DNA from: Sulfurovum sp.
Lineage (GTDB): Bacteria; Campylobacterota; Campylobacteria; Campylobacterales; Sulfurovaceae
Length of the DNA stretch: 36,114 bases
Reading direction: 5' to 3'
Assembly: GCA_026996325.1 (NCBI GenBank)
Contig: JALWLU010000168.1
Location: 1 to 36,114 of the forward strand
Of this stretch, positions 1 through 8,444 are shown in pieces. Every line of letters begins with the position of its first letter. Position 1 is the stretch's first letter. A model generated the notes under the pieces. It had not been told where the DNA came from. It saw nothing but the letters and a program-made list of their open reading frames with translations, and ran no database searches. The position numbers and the translations under genes are program-made.

Positions 1-891
1 TCGGGAAGCTATGCCGTCGTCTGCGAACTTTATCTTCCCCTTGTAGTATTTTCTGATCTCTGCGATCGTCTCAAGCTCCTTGCCTATCGTACGCATCATA
101 CGGTGCGAGAGTATGAGAGTTTTCGGATTTGCCGCTGCGGCGATCTCTCCAATGGTCTTTGGCGTCATATGCAGCTGTGCGGCGACACCTGTCGCTCCCT
201 TTGGCACGGCATTGTGCATCACCAGGATGTCGGTGCCTTTTGCCAGTTTCTCAAGCGTGTGGTAGCTGCCGTTCATATCACCGGAAAAGCTGATGCTTCT
301 CTCTCCCACATTGATGCGATAGGCGACCGCCGGTATGGGGCCGTGGTGGACACTTACCGCTTCGACACTGATGTTGTTCTCCGAAAAGAGCGTCAGCGGT
401 GAACGGGTGTCGGGTATGTCGTTGGGTTTGAGTGCGAACGCGGCACGTCCGTCAAGAAAATCTCCCATATACTCCCACGCTCCCTTGCCGCTTTCAAAGA
501 GCCTGAAGAGAAAGCCGGAGGTAGCGGGCATCACATCGTTGCCTTCAGGACCATAAATAGGCAGGTCGCGTTTTCGCTCACTGAAAAAAGCACCCTTTAT
601 CAACGCGGGAAGGTCAGAAGTGTGGTCGATGTGCAGATGGGTTAGCAGCACGGCATCGAGGTCTTCAATTTTTGCATCGCTCTCCTCAAAACGCAGCGAT
701 GCACCGCCGCCAAAATCGATGAGAAAACGCGCCTTGTCGTCTACCCACACAAGGTAGGAGGCAGAAGCGCGCTTGTCGGTAAGCTCCGGTCCGCCCGAAC
801 CCAGTACCTGCAGGGTCACTTTTTTGGGAGCCTCTGCAGAGAGCAGCATAATCGGAAGCCATAACAGTATCAGTAGAAGTCGGTATCGCAT
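1..891 (-). CDS. Metallo-beta-lactamase-fold hydrolase (RNase Z/arylsulfatase-like), probably exported; 3' end truncated by window edge
   Basis: Reverse-strand reading from ATG at 891 gives MRYRLLLILLLWLPIMLLSAEAPKKVTLQVLGSGGPEL..., with a signal peptide and the HxHxDH motif LLTHLHIDHTSD; open to position 1. Confidence 0.85.
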   Translation of the reverse strand, partial: MRYRLLLILLWLPIMLLSAEAPKKVTLQVLGSGGPELTDKRASASYLVWVDDKARFLIDFGGGASLRFEESDAKIEDLDAVLLTHLHIDHTSDLPALIKGAFFSERKRDLPIYGPEGNDVMPATSGFLFRLFESGKGAWEYMGDFLDGRAAFALKPNDIPDTRSPLTLFSENNISVEAVSVHHGPIPAVAYRINVGERSISFSGDMNGSYHTLEKLAKGTDILVMHNAVPKGATGVAAQLHMTPKTIGEIAAAANPKTLILSHRMMRTIGKELETIAEIRKYYKGKIKFADDGIASR

Positions 892-1060
892 CGTCTATCC
901 TCGCTTTCCATACGGAGTACACATACCAAAGTATATACTAACCTTGTGAAAAGTTTGTGTAGTTGTCGCAAAGCTTCAAAAAAATTATGTAAATAATCTT
1001 ATCGAGTGTCCCCAATCTGGTCATTTATGTACAATCAACACCTTTATAGCTAAAGACTAA

Positions 1061-1111
1061 AACTTAGTTAGTGAAATTATTTAACTTTAGTTAAACTTCT
1101 GTTTCTATAAT
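1061..1111 (+). promoter_or_regulatory. Candidate promoter/operator upstream of hsp20-like gene: half-site AACTTAGTTA, palindrome TTAACTTTAGTTAA (1081-1094), TATAAT (1106-1111)
   Basis: Palindrome with 6-bp arms just upstream of a consensus -10 box; related half-site about 23 bp upstream. Confidence 0.45.
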
Positions 1112-1143
1112 GCTCTTGAGAAATGAGTATAAAGGAGCAGAAA

Positions 1144-1893
1144 ATGCTAAAGAAAAAACTTTCCCTGCTGGCACTTCCCCTTGTGGCAGCCGTCTCTCTG
1201 CAGGCGCAGAGTCCAATGAACGACCCATTCAATGACCCGTTCTTTCAGGATCCTTTTGGAGACGACATCTTCAAGGAGATGATCCAGATGCAGCGTCAGA
1301 TGGATGAGATGTTCAGACGTATGCAGCAGCGTATCAATCAGCGCACAGCAAGGCTGGTACACCCCTCTATGGGAATGTACAAACTCTCTGCACAAAGTGA
1401 GTTTGTGGACAAAGGCGACCACTACGAGCTGGTCACCAATATTCCGGAGAGCAAAGAGAACCATATCAATATCCGTACAGAGAACGGTATGCTCTCCATT
1501 ACGGCTAAAATCGTCCATGAGGAGCAGCAGAAGACCAATGGTATGATCAGTACCTCAAAATCGATCCAGTCCTTCCAGCAGACAACGTCACTGCCTGCTG
1601 ATGCGGATGATGCCAACATCAAAAGTGAATTTAGAAACGGACGTTTGGTGATCATTGTCGGGAAAAAAGCCAAGAGTGCAGTACCCAAAGTAAAACCGAT
1701 TCATACTGCACCTGCTGCAGCAAAACCTGCACCGGCACCGGTACAGCCGGCTGCACCCAAAGCAGAAAAGGTAGATGTGAGCAAACTTAAAAGAGAGGTA
1801 CCCAAGGTCGATGAGAAACTGAAGAGCATTCAGCCTGCGGCACCGGCAAAAAAAGAGTCAAAAAAAGTCGAAGATACAAGTTCTATGATTTAA
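1144..1893 (+). CDS. Hsp20/alpha-crystallin family protein with N-terminal signal peptide and Pro/Ala/Lys-rich C-terminal tail
   Basis: MLKKKLSLLALPLVAAVSLQAQ signal; alpha-crystallin-like core YELVTNIPESKENHINIRTENGMLSITAK...SLPADADDANIKSEFRNGRLVIIVGKKA; RBS aaaggag before ATG 1144. Confidence 0.85.
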   Translation: MLKKKLSLLALPLVAAVSLQAQSPMNDPFNDPFFQDPFGDDIFKEMIQMQRQMDEMFRRMQQRINQRTARLVHPSMGMYKLSAQSEFVDKGDHYELVTNIPESKENHINIRTENGMLSITAKIVHEEQQKTNGMISTSKSIQSFQQTTSLPADADDANIKSEFRNGRLVIIVGKKAKSAVPKVKPIHTAPAAAKPAPAPVQPAAPKAEKVDVSKLKREVPKVDEKLKSIQPAAPAKKESKKVEDTSSMI

Positions 1894-1959
1894 GTGAGCG
1901 TAGTTAAGCGTTTGGTTTCACTCAATAGCTCTGGCAGGTGCAAATGTGAGAAGCGTTTA

Positions 1960-1985
1960 ATGAAAGAGAACTGCTTCTCTTTCAT
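1960..1985. terminator. Hairpin ATGAAAGAGAA-CTGC-TTCTCTTTCAT between convergent genes (possible weak bidirectional terminator)
   Basis: Perfect 11-bp arms with 4-nt loop; no clear U-tract. Confidence 0.4.
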
Positions 1986-2099
1986 AGCTTCGGAACCGAA
2001 ACGGTCAGAGCGAATGCATAGCCGTGTAGGCAACTAAGCCGCCCTGCGGGTTGAGTGCACCTTTGTCGCCATCGAGTGAAACCTTGATAGCCACCATGG

Positions 2100-2924
2100 C
2101 TATAAAAAGAGAGGTTCGCCTCTCTCCTCGTACCATCCAGTAACCGCCTCCCACGCCTCTTCGGCATTTTCCGCATAGACAAAGAGCTCCATGTCCTCTG
2201 GAGCTATGGTTCCCTCTTCAACCAGAAAATCGAAATTGAGTATATTGTCCCAGTGGTAGCGTGAAACAAGCACAATGGGAATGTGCGGGTTCTTGCCGGT
2301 CTGCACCAGTGTCAGGATGTCGAAGAGCTCATCGAGCGTGCCGAATCCGCCGGGAAAGACCACCAGCGCTTTGGCACGCTGCATGAAGTGGAGTTTCCGG
2401 ATACCGAAGTAGTAGAAGTTGAAAGAGAGTTCCGTAGTGATGTAGGGGTTTGGTTTCTGCTCGTGGGGCAGTTTGATATTGAGACCTATCGACTTGGCAC
2501 CTACATCGTGTGCTCCGCGGTTTGCCGCCTCCATAATGCCGGGTCCCCCACCCGTACAGAGTGTCACCTTGCAGTCGTGTGGCCCCTTGCCGCTTTTGCC
2601 CACAAGCTGTCCAAACCTGCGCGCCTCCTCATAGTAGAGACTCTGGCGCAGGGCAACCTGGGCTCTGTTGAGCTCTTTGAGGAGTTTTTCGTTTACTTCA
2701 TCCTCCTTTAGTGCTTTTTCGATGCGCTCTATCTCTTTTTGCGCTTCACTTGTAGGCTTGATACGTGCACTTCCGAATACGACAATGGTATGCTCTATGC
2801 CGGCCTTTCTGATCTTGACCTCCGCCTTTTCATAGTCGAACTGCAAACGAATGCCGCGTGCTTCGTCTGAAGTGAAAAAATCTGCCGACTCTTCGAAAAA
2901 CCCGTATTTATCCTGCATATTCAA
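2100..2924 (-). CDS. TIGR00730/LOG-family Rossmann-fold protein
   Basis: Motifs GGGPGIMEAANRGA and PGGFGTLDELFD are typical of LOG/lysine-decarboxylase-like proteins. Confidence 0.9.
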   Translation of the reverse strand: MNMQDKYGFFEESADFFTSDEARGIRLQFDYEKAEVKIRKAGIEHTIVVFGSARIKPTSEAQKEIERIEKALKEDEVNEKLLKELNRAQVALRQSLYYEEARRFGQLVGKSGKGPHDCKVTLCTGGGPGIMEAANRGAHDVGAKSIGLNIKLPHEQKPNPYITTELSFNFYYFGIRKLHFMQRAKALVVFPGGFGTLDELFDILTLVQTGKNPHIPIVLVSRYHWDNILNFDFLVEEGTIAPEDMELFVYAENAEEAWEAVTGWYEERGEPLFL

Positions 2925-3052
2925 TTCCTGATAGTAGTAATTTTGGAGTTAATTGTAACGTATTTGCATAAAACGAGTGTGTTATCCAACTGACACTTTG
3001 GCTGGGAAAAAAGTGATATAATAGAAAAAACCGTCGGGTAGAAGGAGAAGAT

Positions 3053-4453
3053 ATGGCAAAGGTAGTCTCGTACGGTGCTGCGGAAGTGGTGACCGGGTCG
3101 TGTCATATTCTGCAGATTGAGAAGGGGCCGACAGTCATGATAGACTGCGGAATGTTCCAGGGAAAAGAGGAGGAGCGCAACTACGATCCGTTCGACTTCG
3201 ATCCCACAAGTATCGACATACTGCTCGTTACACATGCCCACCTTGATCACGTCGGCCGCATTCCAAAGCTTGTCAAGGAGGGCTTTTCCGGGAAAATCTA
3301 TGCAACTTCCGCAACGCACGACCTTGCCGAAGTGATACTGCTTGACAGTGCCAAGATCATGGAAGAGGATTACAAGACCCGCTACAAGAAGGCGCAGCGG
3401 CGCGGAAAGGAAGAAGAGGAGAGGGTGCCGCTCTACAGCGAAGAGGATGTCAAGCATACATTTGAGCACGCCTGGCAGATTGTCGAGTACGACACGACCC
3501 TCAAGCTTACCGATGCCATCAAGATAACCTACCGCAATGCCGGACACATTCTGGGCTCAGCTTTCATAGAGGTGGACTACCACGAAAACGGAGTGTGGCA
3601 GCGTGTGGTCTTCTCCGGTGACATCGGCAACGATACCGACATGGTCATGCCCCCGCTTTCGCCCTGCAAAAATGCCGACTATCTCTATGTCGAATCGACC
3701 TACGGAGACCGCAACCACCAGAGTATCGACGCGAGTATCGATGAGTTCAAGCGTGTCATAATAGAGACGATGCAGCAGTGGGGCAATGTCATCATTCCCT
3801 CTTTCGCTGTAGAGCGTACACAGGAGATCCTCTGCATTCTCAAGCAGATGCATGACCGTAAAGAGCTGCCACAGTGCAAGATATTTCTTGATTCCCCCAT
3901 GGCGATGAAAGCCACCGATATCTACCGAAAGTACGCAGAGGAGCTTAGTGAGCACTGCCAGAAGTTCAAGAAAGAGACAGGCACTATCTTCGATTTCGAG
4001 GGGCTTACCTACACACTTGACGTGGAAGCCTCCAAAAAAATAAACGACTACGATCGTCGTGCCATCATCATCGCAGGCAGCGGCATGTGTACGGGCGGGC
4101 GCATCCTGCATCACTTCAAGAACCGTCTGTGGAACCGTAAGAATGCCGTTATCTTCGTGGGCTACCAGGCGGTGGGTACCCTTGGCAGGGACATTGTCGA
4201 CGGCTCTCGCTGGGTGAAGATCTACAACGAAGATATTCTGGTACGCGCTTCTGTCCATACCATCAACGGCTTCTCCGCCCATGCCGACCAGCGCTCCATT
4301 CTGCGGTGGGTTTCGGGTATCGAAGGGCTGAGAAGTATCCATCTGATCCACGGCGAGGAGGACAAAGAGGTGATACTGCGCAGTGTTCTGACCAATGCAC
4401 TGGAGATAAAGACCCATATCGTCGAACCTGAAGAGACGGTCTATCTGGGGTAG
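3053..4453 (+). CDS. MBL-fold beta-CASP RNA-processing exonuclease family protein
   Basis: VTHAHLDHVGRIPKL, SGDIGND, IIIAGSGMCTGGRILHH, SAHADQ motifs. Confidence 0.92.
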   Translation: MAKVVSYGAAEVVTGSCHILQIEKGPTVMIDCGMFQGKEEERNYDPFDFDPTSIDILLVTHAHLDHVGRIPKLVKEGFSGKIYATSATHDLAEVILLDSAKIMEEDYKTRYKKAQRRGKEEEERVPLYSEEDVKHTFEHAWQIVEYDTTLKLTDAIKITYRNAGHILGSAFIEVDYHENGVWQRVVFSGDIGNDTDMVMPPLSPCKNADYLYVESTYGDRNHQSIDASIDEFKRVIIETMQQWGNVIIPSFAVERTQEILCILKQMHDRKELPQCKIFLDSPMAMKATDIYRKYAEELSEHCQKFKKETGTIFDFEGLTYTLDVEASKKINDYDRRAIIIAGSGMCTGGRILHHFKNRLWNRKNAVIFVGYQAVGTLGRDIVDGSRWVKIYNEDILVRASVHTINGFSAHADQRSILRWVSGIEGLRSIHLIHGEEDKEVILRSVLTNALEIKTHIVEPEETVYLG

Positions 4454-4459
4454 GCAACA

Positions 4460-5017
4460 ATGATAGAATACCTGATATCCCACTTCTCCTACACCATACT
4501 CTTCTTCTGGAGTTTTCTGGAGGGTGAGATAGGGCTGGCACTTGCCGGATTCATGATCGAGAAGGGCAGGTTCGACTTTCCTACTGTCTTTCTCATTACA
4601 TTCAGCGGTGCGATGACAGGGGACCTGCTTCTCTTTACTACCGGCCGCCTATTCAAGCAGAAGACCGAAGCGCTGCTGCACCGATACGACAGAAAGCTGC
4701 AGCGGGTAGAGAAGTGGTTCAGGCGTTTTGGAAGCTGGATCGTCGTTTTCGAACGTTTCATCTACGGTACGCACATTCCCGCACTCCTGATGCTGGGAGT
4801 CTCGGGATTCAACTTCTGGAAGTTTCTGCTGCTGGAGATTGTCGGTGTAGCGCTCTGGTCGGTCACGTTCACTTCACTTGGGTACTATTTCGGCCAGACA
4901 GTTATCGACCTGCTCACCTTTACACAGCGACATCTGACCATTGTCTTTCTGGCACTGCTGTTTTTCTATGGTATCTACCTGTTGCAAAAAGATGAAGAGG
5001 AGGAGGAAGAGGCATGA
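4460..5017 (+). CDS. DedA family membrane protein
   Basis: SFLEGEIGLALAGF, FERFIYGTHIPALLMLGVSGFNFWKF, DedA-like topology. Confidence 0.88.
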   Translation: MIEYLISHFSYTILFFWSFLEGEIGLALAGFMIEKGRFDFPTVFLITFSGAMTGDLLLFTTGRLFKQKTEALLHRYDRKLQRVEKWFRRFGSWIVVFERFIYGTHIPALLMLGVSGFNFWKFLLLEIVGVALWSVTFTSLGYYFGQTVIDLLTFTQRHLTIVFLALLFFYGIYLLQKDEEEEEEA

Positions 5018-5712
5018 AACCTTTTGCAACCCTGATACTGCTGCGACACGGGCAGAGTGTGTACAACAAACAGAATCTCTTTACCGGCTGGACCGACGTG
5101 GATCTGAGTGAGCAGGGGAAGAAAGAGGCGCAGGAGGCCGGCAAGATGCTCAAACGTCTGGCACTTTTCCCCGACATCGCCTTTACCTCCTGGCTCAAGC
5201 GTGCCATTCATACCCAGCAGATTGCCCTGGCTGCGATGGTATGGGAGCATATCGATGTGCAAAGAAGCTGGCAGCTGAACGAGCGCCACTACGGTGCCTG
5301 GCAGCAAAGAGACAAGGATGCTGTCAAAGCTGAAGTGGGGGAGGCGCACTTTCTTGCGGTACGTCGCGGATGGGATACCCCGCCCCCGCCACTGCCTGAA
5401 AACGACAGACGCTCTGTCGCTAATGATCCAAAGTATGCCAACATAGATCCCTCGCTCCTGCCAAAGAGCGAATCGCTCAAAGATACCCATGCCAGGGTCA
5501 AACCCTATTTTGAGAGTGCGATCATCCCGGAGCTTCAAAAGGGCCGCACAGTGCTGGTAAGCGCGCACGGAAACTCTCTGCGTGCACTGATAAAGGAGCT
5601 AGAACAGCTCAGTGACGATGCGGTCACGACACTGGAGATTCCCACAGGCAAGCCGCTTTTATACCACTACAACGAATCGCTTGAAGTCGTTTCGAAAATG
5701 GCGCCGGATTGA
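5014..5712 (+). CDS. gpmA: 2,3-bisphosphoglycerate-dependent phosphoglycerate mutase
   Basis: LLRHGQSVYNKQNLFTGWTDVDLSEQG, LNERHYGAWQ, VSAHGNSLRALIK; start overlaps dedA stop (ATGA). Confidence 0.95.
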   Translation: MKPFATLILLRHGQSVYNKQNLFTGWTDVDLSEQGKKEAQEAGKMLKRLALFPDIAFTSWLKRAIHTQQIALAAMVWEHIDVQRSWQLNERHYGAWQQRDKDAVKAEVGEAHFLAVRRGWDTPPPPLPENDRRSVANDPKYANIDPSLLPKSESLKDTHARVKPYFESAIIPELQKGRTVLVSAHGNSLRALIKELEQLSDDAVTTLEIPTGKPLLYHYNESLEVVSKMAPD

Positions 5713-5791
5713 TGTATGTTAACTTTTTTGGAACATAACGGAGTATAATAGTTAAAATGGTTTTTATTTACTTATAACGAAAGGAAACAGC

Positions 5792-8434
5792 ATGCCTGCA
5801 ACATCCGAAGATATAAAAGAAGATGAAAAACACTCAAAGCAGATAGAGGAAAAGGAGGGTGCCCGGGCAGCCACTGCCGGTACACTCAGGGGGCTCAGCA
5901 GCGAAGAGGCGAAAAAACGTCTTGAAAAGTATGGCCCCAATGCCATAGAGGAGAAAGAGGAGAGCTGGCTGCACCGTCTCTTCAGACGCTTCTGGGGACC
6001 GATACCGTGGATGATCGAAGTTGCCGCCATTCTCTCGGCCATGGTCAAGCACTGGGAGGATTTCACCATCATCACCATTTTGCTCCTTGTCAATGCAGTC
6101 GTGGACTTCTATCAGGAGTCCAAAGCGCTCAGTGCGCTAAAAGTCCTCAAAGACAAGCTTGCAAGAAAGGCCCTTGTACTGCGTGACGGCAAATGGCAGC
6201 AAATCGATGCCAAGGAGATCGTGCCGGGTGATATCGTCAAAGTGAAGATCGGTGATATCGTTCCTGCAGACATCAAGCTGCTTCCCGGCGGCGATTTTCT
6301 GCAGGTGGACCAGTCGGCACTCACAGGGGAATCCCTGCCCGTAACGCGCAAGACGGACGATACCGTTTATGCCAACGCCATCATCAAAAAGGGAGAGAAT
6401 ACCGGTCTGGTGCTGGAGACAGGGGAGAACACCTACTTCGGAAAAACGGTCAAACTTGTTGCAAAGGCCGAGAGTGAACAGCGCAGCCACTTCCAGGAGA
6501 TGGTCATCAAGGTGGGGAACTTCCTCATCGCCCTGACACTGGTGATGGTATCCATCATCATCTATTTTGGTATCAGCCGCGGGCAGAGTCTGCTTGACCT
6601 GCTCGAATATGCGCTCATCCTGACCGTTGCGGCGATTCCAGTGGCACTGCCTGCGGTTCTGACCGTCACTATGGCGGCAGGGGCCAAGGTACTGGCGAAT
6701 ATGCAGGCCATCGTCAGCCGCCTCTCTGCCATCGAGGAGCTGGCGGGCATGGATGTGCTCTGTTCGGACAAGACGGGAACGCTGACACAGAACAAGATGA
6801 CGATCAACGACCCCTATACGGTGGGTGACGTCAGTGACGATGAGATCATCTTCTACGCGGCACTCGCTTCCAAAGAGGAGAACAACGACCCCATAGAGGT
6901 GCCCATCTACACCTACCTCAAGGAGCACAACCTCTATGACAAGCTCAAAAGCTATACACTCGAAAAGTTCACGCCGTTCGATCCGGTAAGCAAACGTACC
7001 GAGAGTGTTCTCATCCACGACAAGAAGACCGTTCAGGTGACCAAAGGTGCGCCTCAGGTGATCATCGAGATGTGTGACGAGACGGCATTCGACAAGAAAG
7101 CGGCATACACGCAGGTCGAATCGTTCGCACAGAAGGGCTTCCGTACACTCGGCGTCGCGTGGAAAGAGGTGACCGAAGAGAAGTGGCACTTTATGGGGCT
7201 CGTGCCGCTTTACGATCCGCCAAGAGAGGACTCCAAAGAGGTCATCGCCGATGTCAAGGCACACGGTGTCGCTGTCAAAATGGTCACCGGAGACAATGTC
7301 GCTGTGGCCAAATATATCGCCCAGCTGCTCGATATCGGTGATGACATTCGTGACATCAAGGCGCTCAAGGGCGAGAGCACCGAAGAGTATGTCTTCCTGG
7401 CTGAAGTAATCGCCGAGGCGATCTACAAAAAGCTCGAGCCCGAAAAGGTTTCCGATGACGCGGTAAAAGCGTTCGGCAAAGAGATCAGCAGCGAGGTGCA
7501 GAAACTCCTGCTTGACCGTCCGCTGCCAAAAGGGAGTATCAAGGAGCACGAGTCGGATATCATCAGAGCTATTGAAGAGGCGGACGGTTTCGCGCAGGTC
7601 TTCCCCGAAGACAAATACTTCATTGTCGACAAGCTGCAGAAGGCTGACCGTATCGTCGGTATGACAGGTGACGGGGTGAACGATGCGCCGGCGCTCAAAA
7701 AGGCCGACTGCGGTATCGCCGTAAGCGGTGCGACCGACGCGGCGCGTGCTTCAGCGGATCTGGTACTGCTCGCTCCGGGACTGAATGTCATCAACAATGC
7801 CATCAAGATCGCGCGTATCACATTCGAGCGTATGCAGAGCTATACGATCTACCGTATCACCGAAACGATCCGTGTCATCCTGCTCTTTACGCTGACCATT
7901 TCGATTTTCGACTTCTACCCCATCACAGCCATCGAGATCATTTTGCTTGCACTCTTCAATGACCTGCCGATCCTCGCCATTGCCTACGACAATACCAAGC
8001 TGCGGAAATATCCGGTACGGTGGGATATGAAAGAGGTTCTGGTGCTCTCAAGCTGGCTTGGTATTGCAGGAGTGATGTCGTCTTTCCTGCTCTTCTGGCT
8101 GGTCTACTATGTCTGGCAGGTCAATGCGGAACTGACACAGACGATTTTCTTTGCGAAGCTGATCATTGCAGGACACGGCACGCTCTACAATACAAGACGT
8201 GACGACTGGTTCTGGAAGCGCCCGTGGCCAAACCCCATACTCTGGAACGCGTCACTCTGGTCAGCGGTGGCGGCGGTCATCATCGCTGTCTACGGCTTTG
8301 GGCTCATCTATCCTATGGGGTGGGGCTGGGCGCTGTTCCTGGTAGTCTACCTCTTCGCCTGGTTCCTCTTCAACGATGCGGTCAAGATGCTGGTGCTCAA
8401 CTACTACCGCAAACGCGGCAAACTGGATATTTAA
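5792..8434 (+). CDS. Plasma-membrane-type proton-efflux P-type ATPase (type IIIA)
   Basis: DQSALTGESLPV, CSDKTGTLTQNKM, MTGDGVNDAPALKKADCGIAV; overall resemblance to fungal/plant H+-ATPases. Confidence 0.93.
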   Translation: MPATSEDIKEDEKHSKQIEEKEGARAATAGTLRGLSSEEAKKRLEKYGPNAIEEKEESWLHRLFRRFWGPIPWMIEVAAILSAMVKHWEDFTIITILLLVNAVVDFYQESKALSALKVLKDKLARKALVLRDGKWQQIDAKEIVPGDIVKVKIGDIVPADIKLLPGGDFLQVDQSALTGESLPVTRKTDDTVYANAIIKKGENTGLVLETGENTYFGKTVKLVAKAESEQRSHFQEMVIKVGNFLIALTLVMVSIIIYFGISRGQSLLDLLEYALILTVAAIPVALPAVLTVTMAAGAKVLANMQAIVSRLSAIEELAGMDVLCSDKTGTLTQNKMTINDPYTVGDVSDDEIIFYAALASKEENNDPIEVPIYTYLKEHNLYDKLKSYTLEKFTPFDPVSKRTESVLIHDKKTVQVTKGAPQVIIEMCDETAFDKKAAYTQVESFAQKGFRTLGVAWKEVTEEKWHFMGLVPLYDPPREDSKEVIADVKAHGVAVKMVTGDNVAVAKYIAQLLDIGDDIRDIKALKGESTEEYVFLAEVIAEAIYKKLEPEKVSDDAVKAFGKEISSEVQKLLLDRPLPKGSIKEHESDIIRAIEEADGFAQVFPEDKYFIVDKLQKADRIVGMTGDGVNDAPALKKADCGIAVSGATDAARASADLVLLAPGLNVINNAIKIARITFERMQSYTIYRITETIRVILLFTLTISIFDFYPITAIEIILLALFNDLPILAIAYDNTKLRKYPVRWDMKEVLVLSSWLGIAGVMSSFLLFWLVYYVWQVNAELTQTIFFAKLIIAGHGTLYNTRRDDWFWKRPWPNPILWNASLWSAVAAVIIAVYGFGLIYPMGWGWALFLVVYLFAWFLFNDAVKMLVLNYYRKRGKLDI

Positions 8435-8444
8435 GGAGTCCGAG

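Noticed and set aside
3557-4483. 308-aa minus-strand ORF
   Set aside because: Antisense to the beta-CASP nuclease; no recognisable domain.
6137-7549. 470-aa minus-strand ORF
   Set aside because: Lies entirely antisense to the well-supported P-type ATPase; composition (His/Leu/Asp/Val-rich) is typical of a shadow ORF.
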